A stretch of 42,904 nt of DNA from Methylobacter sp. (GCA_030679035.1 JAUXTH010000113.1:1-42904), one strand, 5' to 3'; positions 29,963 to 39,497 are shown, counted from the stretch's first letter. A program made the numbers and translations. The notes: generated from the sequence alone by a model not told the origin.

Positions 29963-30112
29963 ACTCTGGGACATATTGCGGAAACATAAGAACAACGACC
30001 TTCGATAAGCTCAGGCAGGCTTGAGGTCTTATTCCAGCCTACGCTTTGCAAGCCTTGAATGTTTTCGTGCTTTTTGTGTTTTTCGTGGACGAAATGATTT
30101 TTCTAGGTTAAA

Positions 30113-31006
30113 TCAACCTTGCGTTAATCTAACTTCCGCCTCGCGATATTTCGCCGCGCAATACTCGGCCACTTCGGCGGGCAAATGCGGCCCCGGCGCG
30201 GTTTTATCCCAGTCCAGCGTTTCCAGGTAATCACGGATATATTGTTTGTCGAAACTGGGCGGACTGATGCCCACCTGATACTGATCGGCAGGCCAGAAAC
30301 GTGATGAATCGGGGGTTAAAGCCTCATCAATCAAATATAAAACACCATCATCGTCGACGCCGAATTCAAATTTGGTGTCGGCAATAATAATGCCCCGTTC
30401 TTTGGCATAGGCGGCGGCTTCCTTGTACAGTTTCAGGCTGGCGTCGCGCACTTTTTCCGCCAAATCCTGTCCCATCAATTCAACGGTCTTCTCAAAAGAG
30501 ACATTCTCGTCATGCTGATCCACTTCGGCTTTGGTGGACGGGGTATAAATCGGTTCCGGCAATTGCTGCGCCTGTTGCAAACCTTCGGGCAGTTTAATAC
30601 CGCAGATAGCGCCTGATTTTTGGTAATCCTTCCAGCCGGAGCCGATTAAATAGCCACGCACAATCGCTTCGACCGGCAGCGGTTTTAACAACTTGACGAC
30701 GATCGCGCGGCCTTCAATCTGCGCTCGCTCGGCGGCATCGGGCACGACCTGTTCCAGTGGAATGTCTGACAGGTGATTGGGCATGACGTGCTTCATTTTT
30801 TCAAACCAGAAATTGGATACGCTGGTTAAAACACGGCCCTTGCCGGGAATCGGATCGGGCAAAATCACATCGAATGCGGACAGCCGGTCGGTGGTCACAA
30901 TCAGCATGTGCTTGTCATCAATGTCGTAAATATCCCGCACTTTGCCGCGGGCGCGGAGCTTTAAAGACGACAGTGTAGATTGGTATAGAGCTTGTGGAGC
31001 GGTCAT
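30113..31006 (-). CDS. purC: phosphoribosylaminoimidazole-succinocarboxamide synthase
   Basis: 297-residue SAICAR synthetase, the ATP-dependent step joining aspartate to CAIR in purine synthesis. Its length fits the longer form of the family. [20 protein letters not shown], the [19 protein letters not shown] segment, [20 protein letters not shown] and [16 protein letters not shown] are hallmark motifs. Monocistronic here. No PurR or riboswitch element was seen upstream. Confidence 0.97.
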   Translation of the reverse strand: MTAPQALYQSTLSSLKLRARGKVRDIYDIDDKHMLIVTTDRLSAFDVILPDPIPGKGRVLTSVSNFWFEKMKHVMPNHLSDIPLEQVVPDAAERAQIEGRAIVVKLLKPLPVEAIVRGYLIGSGWKDYQKSGAICGIKLPEGLQQAQQLPEPIYTPSTKAEVDQHDENVSFEKTVELMGQDLAEKVRDASLKLYKEAAAYAKERGIIIADTKFEFGVDDDGVLYLIDEALTPDSSRFWPADQYQVGISPPSFDKQYIRDYLETLDWDKTAPGPHLPAEVAEYCAAKYREAEVRLTQG

Positions 31007-31141
31007 AGGTTCTCGCTGGAGGTCAAATAGGGTAATTTTATCAGTTGTTGGTCAATTCAACGCGTTTTAAAGTCCATAGGAGTTGGCTAAAAATAACTTC
31101 TCGAAATTAGTTCCATTACTCCGCCCGGAGAACCGCCTTAA

Positions 31142-31238
31142 GCTAAGCCGTTCGTGCTGAGCTTGTCGAAGCATGATCGGCTTAGCGGGAGGTAGGATAA
31201 TTTTTCCATCCACCCTTCGACAGGCTCAGGGCGAACGG
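31142..31238. repeat. palindromic repeat 'CCGTTCGTGCTGAGCTTGTC' family
   Basis: CCGTTCGTGCTGAGCTTGTC (from 31148) pairs imperfectly with CCCTTCGACAGGCTCAGGGC, then GAACGG, ending at 31238. A smaller hairpin, GCTAAGCCG (31142-31150) with CGGCTTAGC (31178-31186), is nested at its left. A dispersed family in many bacteria. It lies between purC and pilT. Confidence 0.82.
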
Positions 31239-31280
31239 AAAAATTCTTAACGCATCGAGTTTCAGCAAAGCCCATAACTC

Positions 31281-32318
31281 CTAGCGGAACATATCCTTAT
31301 TAACCGCTTTTTCCATAGCCATTTTTGCGGTAATAAGGCCTTTATCAACCATTTCTTTCATATTCTGATCCAGCGTCTGCATGCCGTCCTTGCGGCCGGT
31401 TTGAATCGCCGAATACATTTGCGCCACTTTGGCTTCACGAATTAGGTTCCTGATAGCGGCTGTGCCCACCATGATTTCATGTGCGGCAACACGTCCGCCG
31501 CCGATTTTCTTCAGCAACGTTTGCGAAATAACCGCCTGCAATGATTCGGAAAGCATGGCTCTGACCATGTCTTTTTCCGCTGCGGGAAATACGTCGATAA
31601 TACGGTCGATGGTTTTAGCGGCAGAAGTGGTATGCAGCGTGCCGAACACAAGGTGACCGGTTTCCGCTGCCGTCATAGCCAGACGAATGGTTTCCAGGTC
31701 GCGCATTTCGCCGACCAGGATAATATCGGGATCTTCCCGTAGCGCTGAACGCAACGCCTCGTTAAAACCGTGGGTATCGCGATGGACTTCCCGCTGGTTA
31801 ATCAGAGATTTTTGGCTCTCATGAACAAACTCGATAGGGTCTTCCACGGTCAATATGTGCGCGTAATCATTACAGTTAATATGATTAATCATCGCCGCCA
31901 GCGTAGTTGACTTGCCTGAACCGGTAGGGCCTGTCACCAGAACCAGACCGCGTGGTTTTTGGCACAATTCCTCAAAAAACTTGGGCGCCTTCAAGTCTTC
32001 CAGACTTAATATGACCGAGGGAATCGTCCTGAACACGGCGGCCGCACCACGCTCCTGATTAAATGCGTTAACACGAAACCGGGCAACGCCTGGCAATTCA
32101 AATGAAAAATCGGTTTCCAGAAATTCCTCATAATCTTTGCGTTGCTTGTCATTCATAATGTCATAAATCAGCGCATGCACCTCTTTATGATCCAAAGGAG
32201 GAATATTAATTCGCCGAATATCCCCGTCAACCCTAATCATAGGCGGGAGCCCAGCAGACAAATGTAAATCCGATGCCTTGCTTTTAGTTGAAAAGGCCAG
32301 TAATTCGGCAATATCCAT
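31281..32318 (-). CDS. pilT: type IV pilus retraction ATPase PilT
   Basis: 345-residue secretion ATPase powering pilus retraction for twitching and DNA uptake. Walker A GPTGSGKST (residues 130-138), Asp box ILTVEDPIEF, Walker B PDIILVGEMRD, His box and the PilT-specific AIRNLIREAK helix near the C-terminus are present. A strong AGAGG ribosome site precedes the ATG. Divergent from yggS as is usual, but pilU, often next, is absent. Confidence 0.97.
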   Translation of the reverse strand: MDIAELLAFSTKSKASDLHLSAGLPPMIRVDGDIRRINIPPLDHKEVHALIYDIMNDKQRKDYEEFLETDFSFELPGVARFRVNAFNQERGAAAVFRTIPSVILSLEDLKAPKFFEELCQKPRGLVLVTGPTGSGKSTTLAAMINHINCNDYAHILTVEDPIEFVHESQKSLINQREVHRDTHGFNEALRSALREDPDIILVGEMRDLETIRLAMTAAETGHLVFGTLHTTSAAKTIDRIIDVFPAAEKDMVRAMLSESLQAVISQTLLKKIGGGRVAAHEIMVGTAAIRNLIREAKVAQMYSAIQTGRKDGMQTLDQNMKEMVDKGLITAKMAMEKAVNKDMFR

Positions 32319-32425
32319 AACATCCTCTTGACGATAAAAATTAAAAACTCCTTATACCATAGTTCATATTTTCATTTTTTAAATGTGATTTGTTGTGTTA
32401 ATTTTTAATGATTGTGTTGTCTAAT

Positions 32426-32455
32426 AACGGACAACTGACTGACAACGGACAACTC
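32426..32455 (+). repeat. short direct repeat AACGGACAACT before yggS
   Basis: AACGGACAACT occurs at 32426-32436 and 32444-32454, period 18, ending one base before the yggS ATG. It resembles a simple dispersed repeat and would place the repeated sequence in the leader. Confidence 0.6.
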
Positions 32456-33139
32456 ATGACAACCATCACTGAAAGACTCAAACAAATACGTGCTCAAATC
32501 AGCGACGCGGAACTGGCCTGCAACCGTCAGCCCGGCTCGGTGCTGTTACTGGCTGTCAGCAAAACCAAGCCTGCCGAAGACCTTGCCGCCGCCTATCAAG
32601 CCGGGCAGCGCCATTTCGGCGAAAATTACTTGCAGGAAGCCTTGAAAAAGCAACAGGAACTGGGCGCTTACGCTATTACCTGGCACTTTATCGGCCCCAT
32701 CCAATCCAATAAAACCAAGCCGCTGGCGACGCATTTCGACTGGGTGCATAGCGTGGACAGCCTAAAAATAGCCCGACGCCTGAGCGAACAGCGCCCTACC
32801 CATTTGCCGCCGCTCAATATTTGCCTGCAAGTCAATATCAGCGACGAACCGAGCAAGTCCGGCATCACGCTGGCCGAATTGCCGCAACTGTGCGAACAGG
32901 TCGCCAAGCTGCCCAACCTGAAGCTGCGCGGCGTCATGGCCATTCCCGCCCCGCAGGACGATTTTGAGCAACAGCGCCAACCTTATAAAACTCTGTATCA
33001 GGCCGTTGCAAATCTTAAGCAACCCAGCCTGGATACCTTCTCGTTCGGCATGACCGGGGATTTAAAAGCCGCGATAGCCGAGGGCTCGACCATCGTCAGA
33101 ATCGGTACCGCGTTGTTTGGTGAGCGGGATTATGCTTAA
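32456..33139 (+). CDS. yggS: YggS/PLPBP family pyridoxal phosphate homeostasis protein
   Basis: 227 residues from the ATG at 32456 (MTTITERLKQIRAQISDAEL). An upstream in-frame ATG at 32408 would translate a direct repeat and is rejected. The PLP lysine is about residue 36 in LLAVSKTKP. HFGENYLQEALKK, WHFIGPIQSNKTK, the VNISDEPSKSGI segment and FGMTGDLKAAIAEGSTIVRI are family motifs. Single-domain alanine racemase-like fold; maintains free PLP. proC, its common downstream partner, is replaced by the accessory cassette. Confidence 0.96.
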   Translation: MTTITERLKQIRAQISDAELACNRQPGSVLLLAVSKTKPAEDLAAAYQAGQRHFGENYLQEALKKQQELGAYAITWHFIGPIQSNKTKPLATHFDWVHSVDSLKIARRLSEQRPTHLPPLNICLQVNISDEPSKSGITLAELPQLCEQVAKLPNLKLRGVMAIPAPQDDFEQQRQPYKTLYQAVANLKQPSLDTFSFGMTGDLKAAIAEGSTIVRIGTALFGERDYA

Positions 33140-33427
33140 CAACTTGCATTTAACTTCCACTGAGGCCTGCCGTAAAACGTAAATCAATTTAATTGCCCCC
33201 TATCGATTCATTTTCAGCTTTGGCTTACATACGCCGACCATTTTTTGCGCCACAATGCGGCCGTGCCAAAATCGCCATTGCCCGCCAAGCTCCTGTGTCG
33301 CGTTTAGATCGAATCGATCGGCGCGTAACACTCCTGACACCATAGGCTGAACCAGAAACCGGCACACGAATTGCAAAAAAGGCAATGCCGTAATAACTCT
33401 TGTAGCAAATGACTAACGGAGAAAATC

Positions 33428-34873
33428 ATGGAAAATCTTAGTGGAAAAATCGAACATATTGTTGTGCTGATGATGGAAAACCGCTCCTTCGACAGCATAC
33501 TTGGACAGCTCTATCCACCAGACAATCCCGGATTCAACGGGCTGAAGGGCAATGAAACCAATCCTCTGCACGGCGGCGCAGACGTTAAAGTGTGGAGCAG
33601 CAAAAAATTCGACCAGAAATCCATGTCGATTCCCGATCCGGATCCCGGCGAACTCTGGACAGACATCAACATGCAGCTCGGATTGGACAAAACAACAGGG
33701 AGCGGAGCTCCAGCGATGAATGGCTTCGTCAACAATTATGTCCAGCAGACCGCAGAAGCACCCGGCAGCTATGTGCCGGAAGCGATCATGCATTATTACA
33801 CTCCGGAACAGCTTCCAGTCATCAGCACACTGGCAAAGCAATTTGCGGTGTGCGACAACTGGTTCGCTTCCGCGCCCTGCCAAACATGGCCAAACCGTTT
33901 CTTTCTGCATTGCGCCACTGCTGAGGGCTATCAAAACAATTCGCCCGCGCACTTTCCTTACCTGATGGAAACGGTCTTCAACCGTTTCGACAATCCTGAC
34001 TCATGGAAAATCTATTTCCACGATTTCCCTCAAACCCTCACCCTGAGCCGTTTGTGGCCGCACTTTAATCGGTTCAAACTTTTCGAAGAAGAATTCGCGA
34101 AAGACACCTCAGCCGGAAAATTGCCATCCTACACCTTCATCGAGCCCCGCTATTTTCCGGACGTGAAATTGCCCAACGACCAGCATCCCCCGCACCATGT
34201 GGGAATGGGCGAGGATTTAATCGCCGAAGTCTACAATGCGATCAGAAACGCGCCGACCTGGGAAAAGACCCTGCTGATCATCATTTACGACGAGCACGGC
34301 GGAATCTACGACCATGTCCCACCGCCAGCAGCCGTCCCTCCCGACAATTCGCATTCACAACCATTCGGATTCGACCGCTACGGAGTTCGGGTTCCTGCGG
34401 TGCTGATCTCACCTTACATCAAGGCCGGAACTATTCTGAAACCACCGCAAGGATCGGCTTATCCTTTCGACCATACCTCGGTCATAGCCACCCTTAGAAG
34501 ATGCTTCTCTCTCGGCGCGCCTATCAGCCATCGAGACGCCGTCGCCCCGGATCTCGAAAGCGTCCTGAATCTCGATGCACCGCGGAATGACTGCCCGGAG
34601 AAAGTCGTACCCTTGCCCTACGTTGTCAGCGCCACAGAACTCGAAAAAGCATTGCACGCGCCCCTGAACGATTTCCAGAAGGCGATGCATGAAGCTGCTG
34701 CCCATCTTCCCGTTCTCGGAAAAGGCAATATTTTTGATGACATTGAGAACCATATCGAGAACTTGGTGAAAAAGATCAAGAAGCCCGATGTCCCCGATAA
34801 CAAAACCCCTGCCACTGCGATTCCATTCATCAAAGAACAATTGGGTGCCTTTCTGGGCAATATCCGCAAATAA
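33428..34873 (+). CDS. phospholipase C / acid phosphatase-like phosphoesterase
   Basis: A 481-residue member of the bacterial phosphoesterase family (PLC/AcpA type). HIVVLMMENRSFDSILG supplies Glu17/Asn18, QTWPNRFF the probable nucleophile Thr153 and Asn156, and IIIYDEHGGIYDHVPPP the metal ligands Asp288-His290 and Asp295/His296. VLISPYIKAGTI and FDHTSVIATLRR are also typical. There is no signal peptide or Tat motif, and no C-terminal DUF756 domain. Strong ribosome site (GGAG). First of three same-strand genes with a membrane protein and a DNase II homologue. The substrate is uncertain: phospholipid or phosphomonoester. Confidence 0.87.
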   Translation: MENLSGKIEHIVVLMMENRSFDSILGQLYPPDNPGFNGLKGNETNPLHGGADVKVWSSKKFDQKSMSIPDPDPGELWTDINMQLGLDKTTGSGAPAMNGFVNNYVQQTAEAPGSYVPEAIMHYYTPEQLPVISTLAKQFAVCDNWFASAPCQTWPNRFFLHCATAEGYQNNSPAHFPYLMETVFNRFDNPDSWKIYFHDFPQTLTLSRLWPHFNRFKLFEEEFAKDTSAGKLPSYTFIEPRYFPDVKLPNDQHPPHHVGMGEDLIAEVYNAIRNAPTWEKTLLIIIYDEHGGIYDHVPPPAAVPPDNSHSQPFGFDRYGVRVPAVLISPYIKAGTILKPPQGSAYPFDHTSVIATLRRCFSLGAPISHRDAVAPDLESVLNLDAPRNDCPEKVVPLPYVVSATELEKALHAPLNDFQKAMHEAAAHLPVLGKGNIFDDIENHIENLVKKIKKPDVPDNKTPATAIPFIKEQLGAFLGNIRK

Positions 34874-34962
34874 CTAATTATTCAATGCCTTTAATGCTCC
34901 AAAAATAATCTATAACCAAAAACTCGGGCGAAGTTCCGGGAAAAACAAAAAAGGAGAAAACC

Positions 34963-35868
34963 ATGTTAAACAGCACCAACTTGGAAGTCGCAATCGGCCT
35001 AGTCTTTTGTTACGCTTCCGTAGCGCTAATTGTCAGCTCCATCAACGAGGCTATTGCCTCAGCCCTTAAACTGCGATCCACATCGCTGTTGGAAGGCGTC
35101 AAGTCCCTGCTCAATGATCCAAATTTTAATGGTCTTGCGCTCAATATATACAACCATGGATTGGTGAGCCCCCATGACCAAGGGAATGCGGCAAATGCTC
35201 AAGATCTCAGCAACAAACCCTCTTATATCGATCCCAAGCATTTCGCCATCGCCCTTATCGACAGCATACAGACCAAAACCGGTGATTTTATTCAGCTTGG
35301 CGCGGACATCAATGCAATCCCCGATCCCCAGATAAAACAGCTGCTGCAAAGCATCTATACACGCGCCTCGGGAAAGATTGAAAACGTTCATGCCGAGTTG
35401 GCAACATGGTTTGACTCCAGCATGGATCGGTTGTCAGGCGGCTATAAGCGCCGCTCCCAACTCTATTGCTTCATCATCGCCCTGGCAATTGCAATCCTCT
35501 TCAACATCGATAGCTTTCATTTGTTCAAAGCGCTTTGGTTGCACCCCACAATTGCTACTGAGATAAGCGCGCCAGTTCACTCGCCAGAGATTCAATGGAC
35601 AGAATTCAAGTCATTACCTATCGGCTGGGAATTAGCCGACCAATTGCCAAAAGATACGGCACCAAACGACATGCTATCGAAAATCAAAGAAATACTCTCG
35701 ATAGTCGGAAATAACCTTTATCAACATTTTCCGGGCTGGCTAGTAACCGCATTAGCAACCCTGTTCGGTGCGCCGTTTTGGTTCGACCTTTTGGGGAAGC
35801 TGGTTAACCTACGAGGCACCGGCAACAAACCGGGTTCCGACGGAAAATCAACCGCCAGTTCGACTTAG
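34963..35868 (+). CDS. three-segment membrane protein, unknown function
   Basis: A 301-residue protein with hydrophobic segments at about residues 8-27, 166-184 and 258-275. A helical soluble region (28-165) ends in the distinctive WFDSSMDRLSGGYKRRSQLY just before the second segment. PGWLVTALATLFGAPFWFDL, then LGKLVNLRGTG, follows the third. I recall this pattern in scattered uncharacterised bacterial proteins but know no function. A strong AAGGAG ribosome site and the ~90-base gap after the phosphoesterase imply co-transcription. It could anchor or regulate the two neighbouring enzymes. Confidence 0.75.
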   Translation: MLNSTNLEVAIGLVFCYASVALIVSSINEAIASALKLRSTSLLEGVKSLLNDPNFNGLALNIYNHGLVSPHDQGNAANAQDLSNKPSYIDPKHFAIALIDSIQTKTGDFIQLGADINAIPDPQIKQLLQSIYTRASGKIENVHAELATWFDSSMDRLSGGYKRRSQLYCFIIALAIAILFNIDSFHLFKALWLHPTIATEISAPVHSPEIQWTEFKSLPIGWELADQLPKDTAPNDMLSKIKEILSIVGNNLYQHFPGWLVTALATLFGAPFWFDLLGKLVNLRGTGNKPGSDGKSTASST

Positions 35869-35974
35869 AATTAAGATTCTAAATTAACTCAAGTTTACCC
35901 ATTCAGCCGTCACTCCCAGCGTTTGCTGGGGGCAGACGGCGACACCGTCATATCATCTAATTGAGGACAACAAC

Positions 35975-37039
35975 ATGGCATTAAGCGCACTTGACGAAAA
36001 CGGCAACCCGATAGACTGGTGGTTCGCCTACAAGATACCCAAACTCACTCAGGACGCAAGCACACCCAGCGCCACCGGCTACGAATATGTTTATTACGAC
36101 CCGAAAGTCGGCAAAGTCGATAAATCACCCAATCTATTGACTGACGGCAAAGGCGCAGTCGATCTTACGCTAAGCTCCGTTTTCGACAATCCCGCCGACA
36201 CCACCGGGTGGATTATCTACAACGACGAAATGCCTGCCAGCGCAGGCGGCAAGGACGACGGCAGCTTGGGGCATACCAAAGGCGTAATCGCCTTCGATAC
36301 CGCCTCGCAAACCGCATTTTGGATGCTGCATTCCTGGCCCAAGTACGCCAATCCCGGCGTAGACGGCATGCCGACGCCCATGTATGGACAGACTTTTCTT
36401 TGCATTTCGCTGGACATGGCAACAGCCGGCAAGATTGCCGAACAAATGTCCAACCATCAGGAGCCGCAAGTCTACAAACCGCGCATCCCGTATGCCCTGG
36501 ACAAAAACGACGCGCTATACCTGCTCACCCAGAAACTGAACCCGAATGCTTCCGGGGATTCGGAAGTATTGGAATGCACCTCTCGCGGCGGACTCAACTT
36601 CAAAGTGATCGCAAAAAACCGCAAATGGGGCAAAGATTTCTGGAACGACCTGGTCGGCCCGACGCTCGGCTCGGACATGGACGTGGAAACCTGGATACGC
36701 GGAAAAATCCCGCCGACTCTCGACAGCGACGGCATCCACAAAACCTTCGACGTCAAATACATCGACCTGAGCCGACTCGGCGCGCCCTGGGCATGGCCCG
36801 AAACCCATGACCATGCCAAATGGGGCATCAGCGTCGATTCCGACTGGGTTTGCGTCGGCGACATCAACCGCATGGTCTCGCAGGAAAGTCGCGGCGGCGG
36901 AACAATCGCATTTCAGGACGAAAAACTATGGGCGGCGCTATCGAAAACAGACCTCATCGTCGCGCCGCCAGGACACAGCAGAAGCGATGCGCGGGATTTG
37001 ATTCAATCGACTCATCAGCCTGAGGATGATGGTGGGTGA
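35975..37039 (+). CDS. deoxyribonuclease II family protein
   Basis: A 354-residue homologue of DNase II, an acid nuclease fold known from animals and a few bacteria such as Burkholderia. The start NGNPIDWWFAYKIPKL matches the family's G-x-P-V-D-W-F. YNDEMP, GHTKGVIAFD (first HxK, His100/Lys102), FWMLHSWPKY, YGQTFLCISL, DHAKWGISVD (second HxK, His280/Lys282), then CVGDINRMVSQESRGGG are all present. Both catalytic HxK motifs are intact. No signal peptide is visible, unlike animal enzymes, so it would act in the cytoplasm or be exported another way. Follows the membrane protein on the same strand. Confidence 0.88.
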   Translation: MALSALDENGNPIDWWFAYKIPKLTQDASTPSATGYEYVYYDPKVGKVDKSPNLLTDGKGAVDLTLSSVFDNPADTTGWIIYNDEMPASAGGKDDGSLGHTKGVIAFDTASQTAFWMLHSWPKYANPGVDGMPTPMYGQTFLCISLDMATAGKIAEQMSNHQEPQVYKPRIPYALDKNDALYLLTQKLNPNASGDSEVLECTSRGGLNFKVIAKNRKWGKDFWNDLVGPTLGSDMDVETWIRGKIPPTLDSDGIHKTFDVKYIDLSRLGAPWAWPETHDHAKWGISVDSDWVCVGDINRMVSQESRGGGTIAFQDEKLWAALSKTDLIVAPPGHSRSDARDLIQSTHQPEDDGG

Positions 37040-37154
37040 TTTGTTTTGATGGTGGTTTAGCGGAATACGGGGTGTTCGGAGTTCAAAGCCCCGGATTCCG
37101 CAAGCTCCATTCAGGCTACTTGCTACTTGCTGTTAACGTTATGAGGAAAGGTCA

Positions 37155-38348
37155 TTGAAAACAATTTCATGCACGGCAGCACTCCCACTCATCTGTGTTT
37201 GCTTAATCGCCCCCTTTGCGGCGGCGGATCCGTCCGCCCCACAAACAGGCGTTATTTTAACGGATACTGGTATCACCCAAAATCAATGCTACCAGAAGGA
37301 CAGCCTAGTTTTTGTCAATTGCCAAAGCGCTGGCGCCATTGCATTAAGTGACAGCCAGGACGGCATGATAGGAATGGACGCTGACTCATCGACCAATACT
37401 GAAGCGGATGGCAGGCTGGGTTTTTCCTATCAACAAGTTGATGGTGGCTGTGTCCTTGATAAAGTAACCAGGCTGACGTGGGAGCTCACTGACTCTGCAG
37501 GTGGTTTAAGGGATAAAACAAGGGCATTTACCAATCTCAACAAACAGCAGACGGGGGATGTCAGCGAATTAATAGTGGAGGCTAATCATCAGGGTTGGTG
37601 TGGCTACCATGACTGGCGGCTGCCTAACATAGATGAGCTGCAAAGTTTAATTGACTACGGCATTGCGCCGCCGGGGCCGATGCTTAATATGGCGTGGTTT
37701 CCTGACACCCAGAGCCGTGCTTATTGGTCAGCCACGCCTGTCGTGACGATCAAACCTGAAAACAATACACTGGGCCATGTCTGGGTGCTGTATTTCGGTG
37801 ATGGTGAAATGGCTGCTTATGGCCGCTACTTGAGCCTGCCTGCACGATTGGTGCGTGGAGAGCAGCCCCAAGCTGGTGAGCGTTACCTTATCTCGGCAGA
37901 TGGCGAAGAAGTCACCGACACGGTTGCCGATCTGATTTGGCGGCGATGCCTTGAAGGGGCGCAATGGCGTGAAAATGACTGTATACAAACACCTTACCAC
38001 CCCTACACACAGGAAGCCGCATTTGCGTTGGCTAAGGCCGAAGCAACGCGCAGTAAAAAAAGCTGGCGCTTGCCTAATGTCAAAGAGCTGTCCAGCATTA
38101 TGCAAAGAAACCACCATCCTGCGTTTGATTTAAAATTATTTCCAGGGACGGCTACTAACGGCTGGATTTGGACTTCCACACCAGCGATTGGTCGCCCTGC
38201 CGCAAAAGATAGATTCCATAGCGAAGTGCGTGATGCGTGGTATGGCTCTTTCGAAAATGGCGCTATGGTTCGATATGACCGTTATAACACTCACTCAGTA
38301 CGTTTGGTGCGGACGCGTGAACCCTCAGCCGCAAAACCTAAGGAATAA
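37155..38348 (+). CDS. exported protein with two DUF1566 (Lcl) domains
   Basis: 397 residues from a TTG start with an AGGAAAGG site. A signal peptide (residues 1-24, ending FAAADP) is followed by two DUF1566 copies. The first has RLTWELTDSAGG, YHDWRLPNIDELQSLIDYG and YWSATPV. The second has LIWRRC, WRLPNVKELSSIM and WIWTSTPAI. Such C-type-lectin-like domains occur in surface or periplasmic proteins and may bind sugars; the role here is unknown. Three bases separate it from the next gene, so they form an operon. Confidence 0.85.
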   Translation: MKTISCTAALPLICVCLIAPFAAADPSAPQTGVILTDTGITQNQCYQKDSLVFVNCQSAGAIALSDSQDGMIGMDADSSTNTEADGRLGFSYQQVDGGCVLDKVTRLTWELTDSAGGLRDKTRAFTNLNKQQTGDVSELIVEANHQGWCGYHDWRLPNIDELQSLIDYGIAPPGPMLNMAWFPDTQSRAYWSATPVVTIKPENNTLGHVWVLYFGDGEMAAYGRYLSLPARLVRGEQPQAGERYLISADGEEVTDTVADLIWRRCLEGAQWRENDCIQTPYHPYTQEAAFALAKAEATRSKKSWRLPNVKELSSIMQRNHHPAFDLKLFPGTATNGWIWTSTPAIGRPAAKDRFHSEVRDAWYGSFENGAMVRYDRYNTHSVRLVRTREPSAAKPKE

Positions 38349-38351
38349 TTT

Positions 38352-39497
38352 ATGAGACATCCAGCAAAATTATGGCTGTTAATCAGCGCTACGCTTGTTT
38401 TGTTTTCGGCTTCGGTTTATGCCGATGACAGTCAACTGCGCGGGGTATGGAAAGGCAGCCTAGGCAAGCAGGACATCATGGTCTGCTTCGATAACGAAGA
38501 AAGCGGCGAATATTACTATCTCCACTACTTATCGCCCTTACAGCTAGCTAAGAAAAAGGGCGAGCCCCAGTGGGAAGAAACGGGCAAGACCGTTACCGGA
38601 ATCTGGTCACAATTAAAAACAGAAAATAATGAGCTTACCGGGCAATGGCAAAAGCCGGGCGATCCCAAGACCGTGCCCATACGCCTGAGTCGCGTGGTGC
38701 AAACAACGCAAAAAGAAACTGAAGCTGAAGGTTATCTTGAGCCTGCTTGTGAGAGTGATGCTTACGTCACAAAGCTCAAGGAAGTGCAGCAAAAAGTGAT
38801 TTCAGGCAAGCCTGAAAATTATCACGGCATCCCCTATCGGCGTCTTGGGGCTAATTTGTTTAGCACAGATAGAGTGGAATCCATAGAAATTCTGGACGGA
38901 TCAAAGCCAACGCTAGCCATTAACAAGCTGCTGCGTGACGCTTTTCAAAATAACATTAATGGGTATTTTGAATGTAAGGGCATAAACCGGTTCTATTCCT
39001 TTGCTTCGTCCGTAGACATTGTTTTTATCGATAAAAATTGGCTTTCAATCCGAGAGTGGTCTAGCGGCGATTGCGGTGGGGCGTACCCGTTTTCCGATTC
39101 GAGTTATCGAAACTTTGACCGGGTTCAAGGCAAGGAAGTCAACGTGTGGACGTTTTTTAAAAACGCCAGAAATGCTGATGCGTCTTTGGAATATGATGCT
39201 TACTATTTCAACTTTGGCGCGTCCGAAAGCTTGAACAAAACCATCCTCTCCTACTACAAAGCCAGAAAGTCCCCATATCCCAATGACATCGAGAGTGACA
39301 AAGAGTGTCAGGAAGCCGTTGAAACAAACAAAAGCTATAAATTGGCGCTAAGCAAGAATGGCATTGTATTTTCCACCCCATTTCCACATGTAAAACAAGC
39401 TTGTGATGAAGATATTGAGGTGCCTTATAAAAAACTATTGCCTTTTATGACTGAAGCGGGCAAAAAGGTCGCCAAGCTGCTTATGGAAGCAAGGTAG
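38352..39497 (+). CDS. exported protein with DUF3298-like C-terminal half
   Basis: 381 residues with a signal peptide (1-24, ending SVYADD). An N-terminal domain starts LRGVWKGSLGKQDIMVCFDN and resembles beta-rich lipocalin-like modules. The C-terminal half has SSGDCGGAYPFSDSSYRNFD, then KEVNVWTFF and later VPYKKLLPFM, similar by eye to DUF3298/RsiV-type domains; this assignment is tentative. Several cysteines suggest periplasmic disulfides. Co-transcribed with the DUF1566 gene. Confidence 0.72.
   Translation: MRHPAKLWLLISATLVLFSASVYADDSQLRGVWKGSLGKQDIMVCFDNEESGEYYYLHYLSPLQLAKKKGEPQWEETGKTVTGIWSQLKTENNELTGQWQKPGDPKTVPIRLSRVVQTTQKETEAEGYLEPACESDAYVTKLKEVQQKVISGKPENYHGIPYRRLGANLFSTDRVESIEILDGSKPTLAINKLLRDAFQNNINGYFECKGINRFYSFASSVDIVFIDKNWLSIREWSSGDCGGAYPFSDSSYRNFDRVQGKEVNVWTFFKNARNADASLEYDAYYFNFGASESLNKTILSYYKARKSPYPNDIESDKECQEAVETNKSYKLALSKNGIVFSTPFPHVKQACDEDIEVPYKKLLPFMTEAGKKVAKLLMEAR

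Noticed and set aside
29614-30024. Small genes in the gap before purC
   Set aside because: They read through a dispersed palindrome; both strands give similar low-complexity peptides.
36208-36810. A 200-codon plus-strand frame inside the DNase II gene
   Set aside because: Arg-rich shadow frame of the DNase II coding sequence; no independent support.
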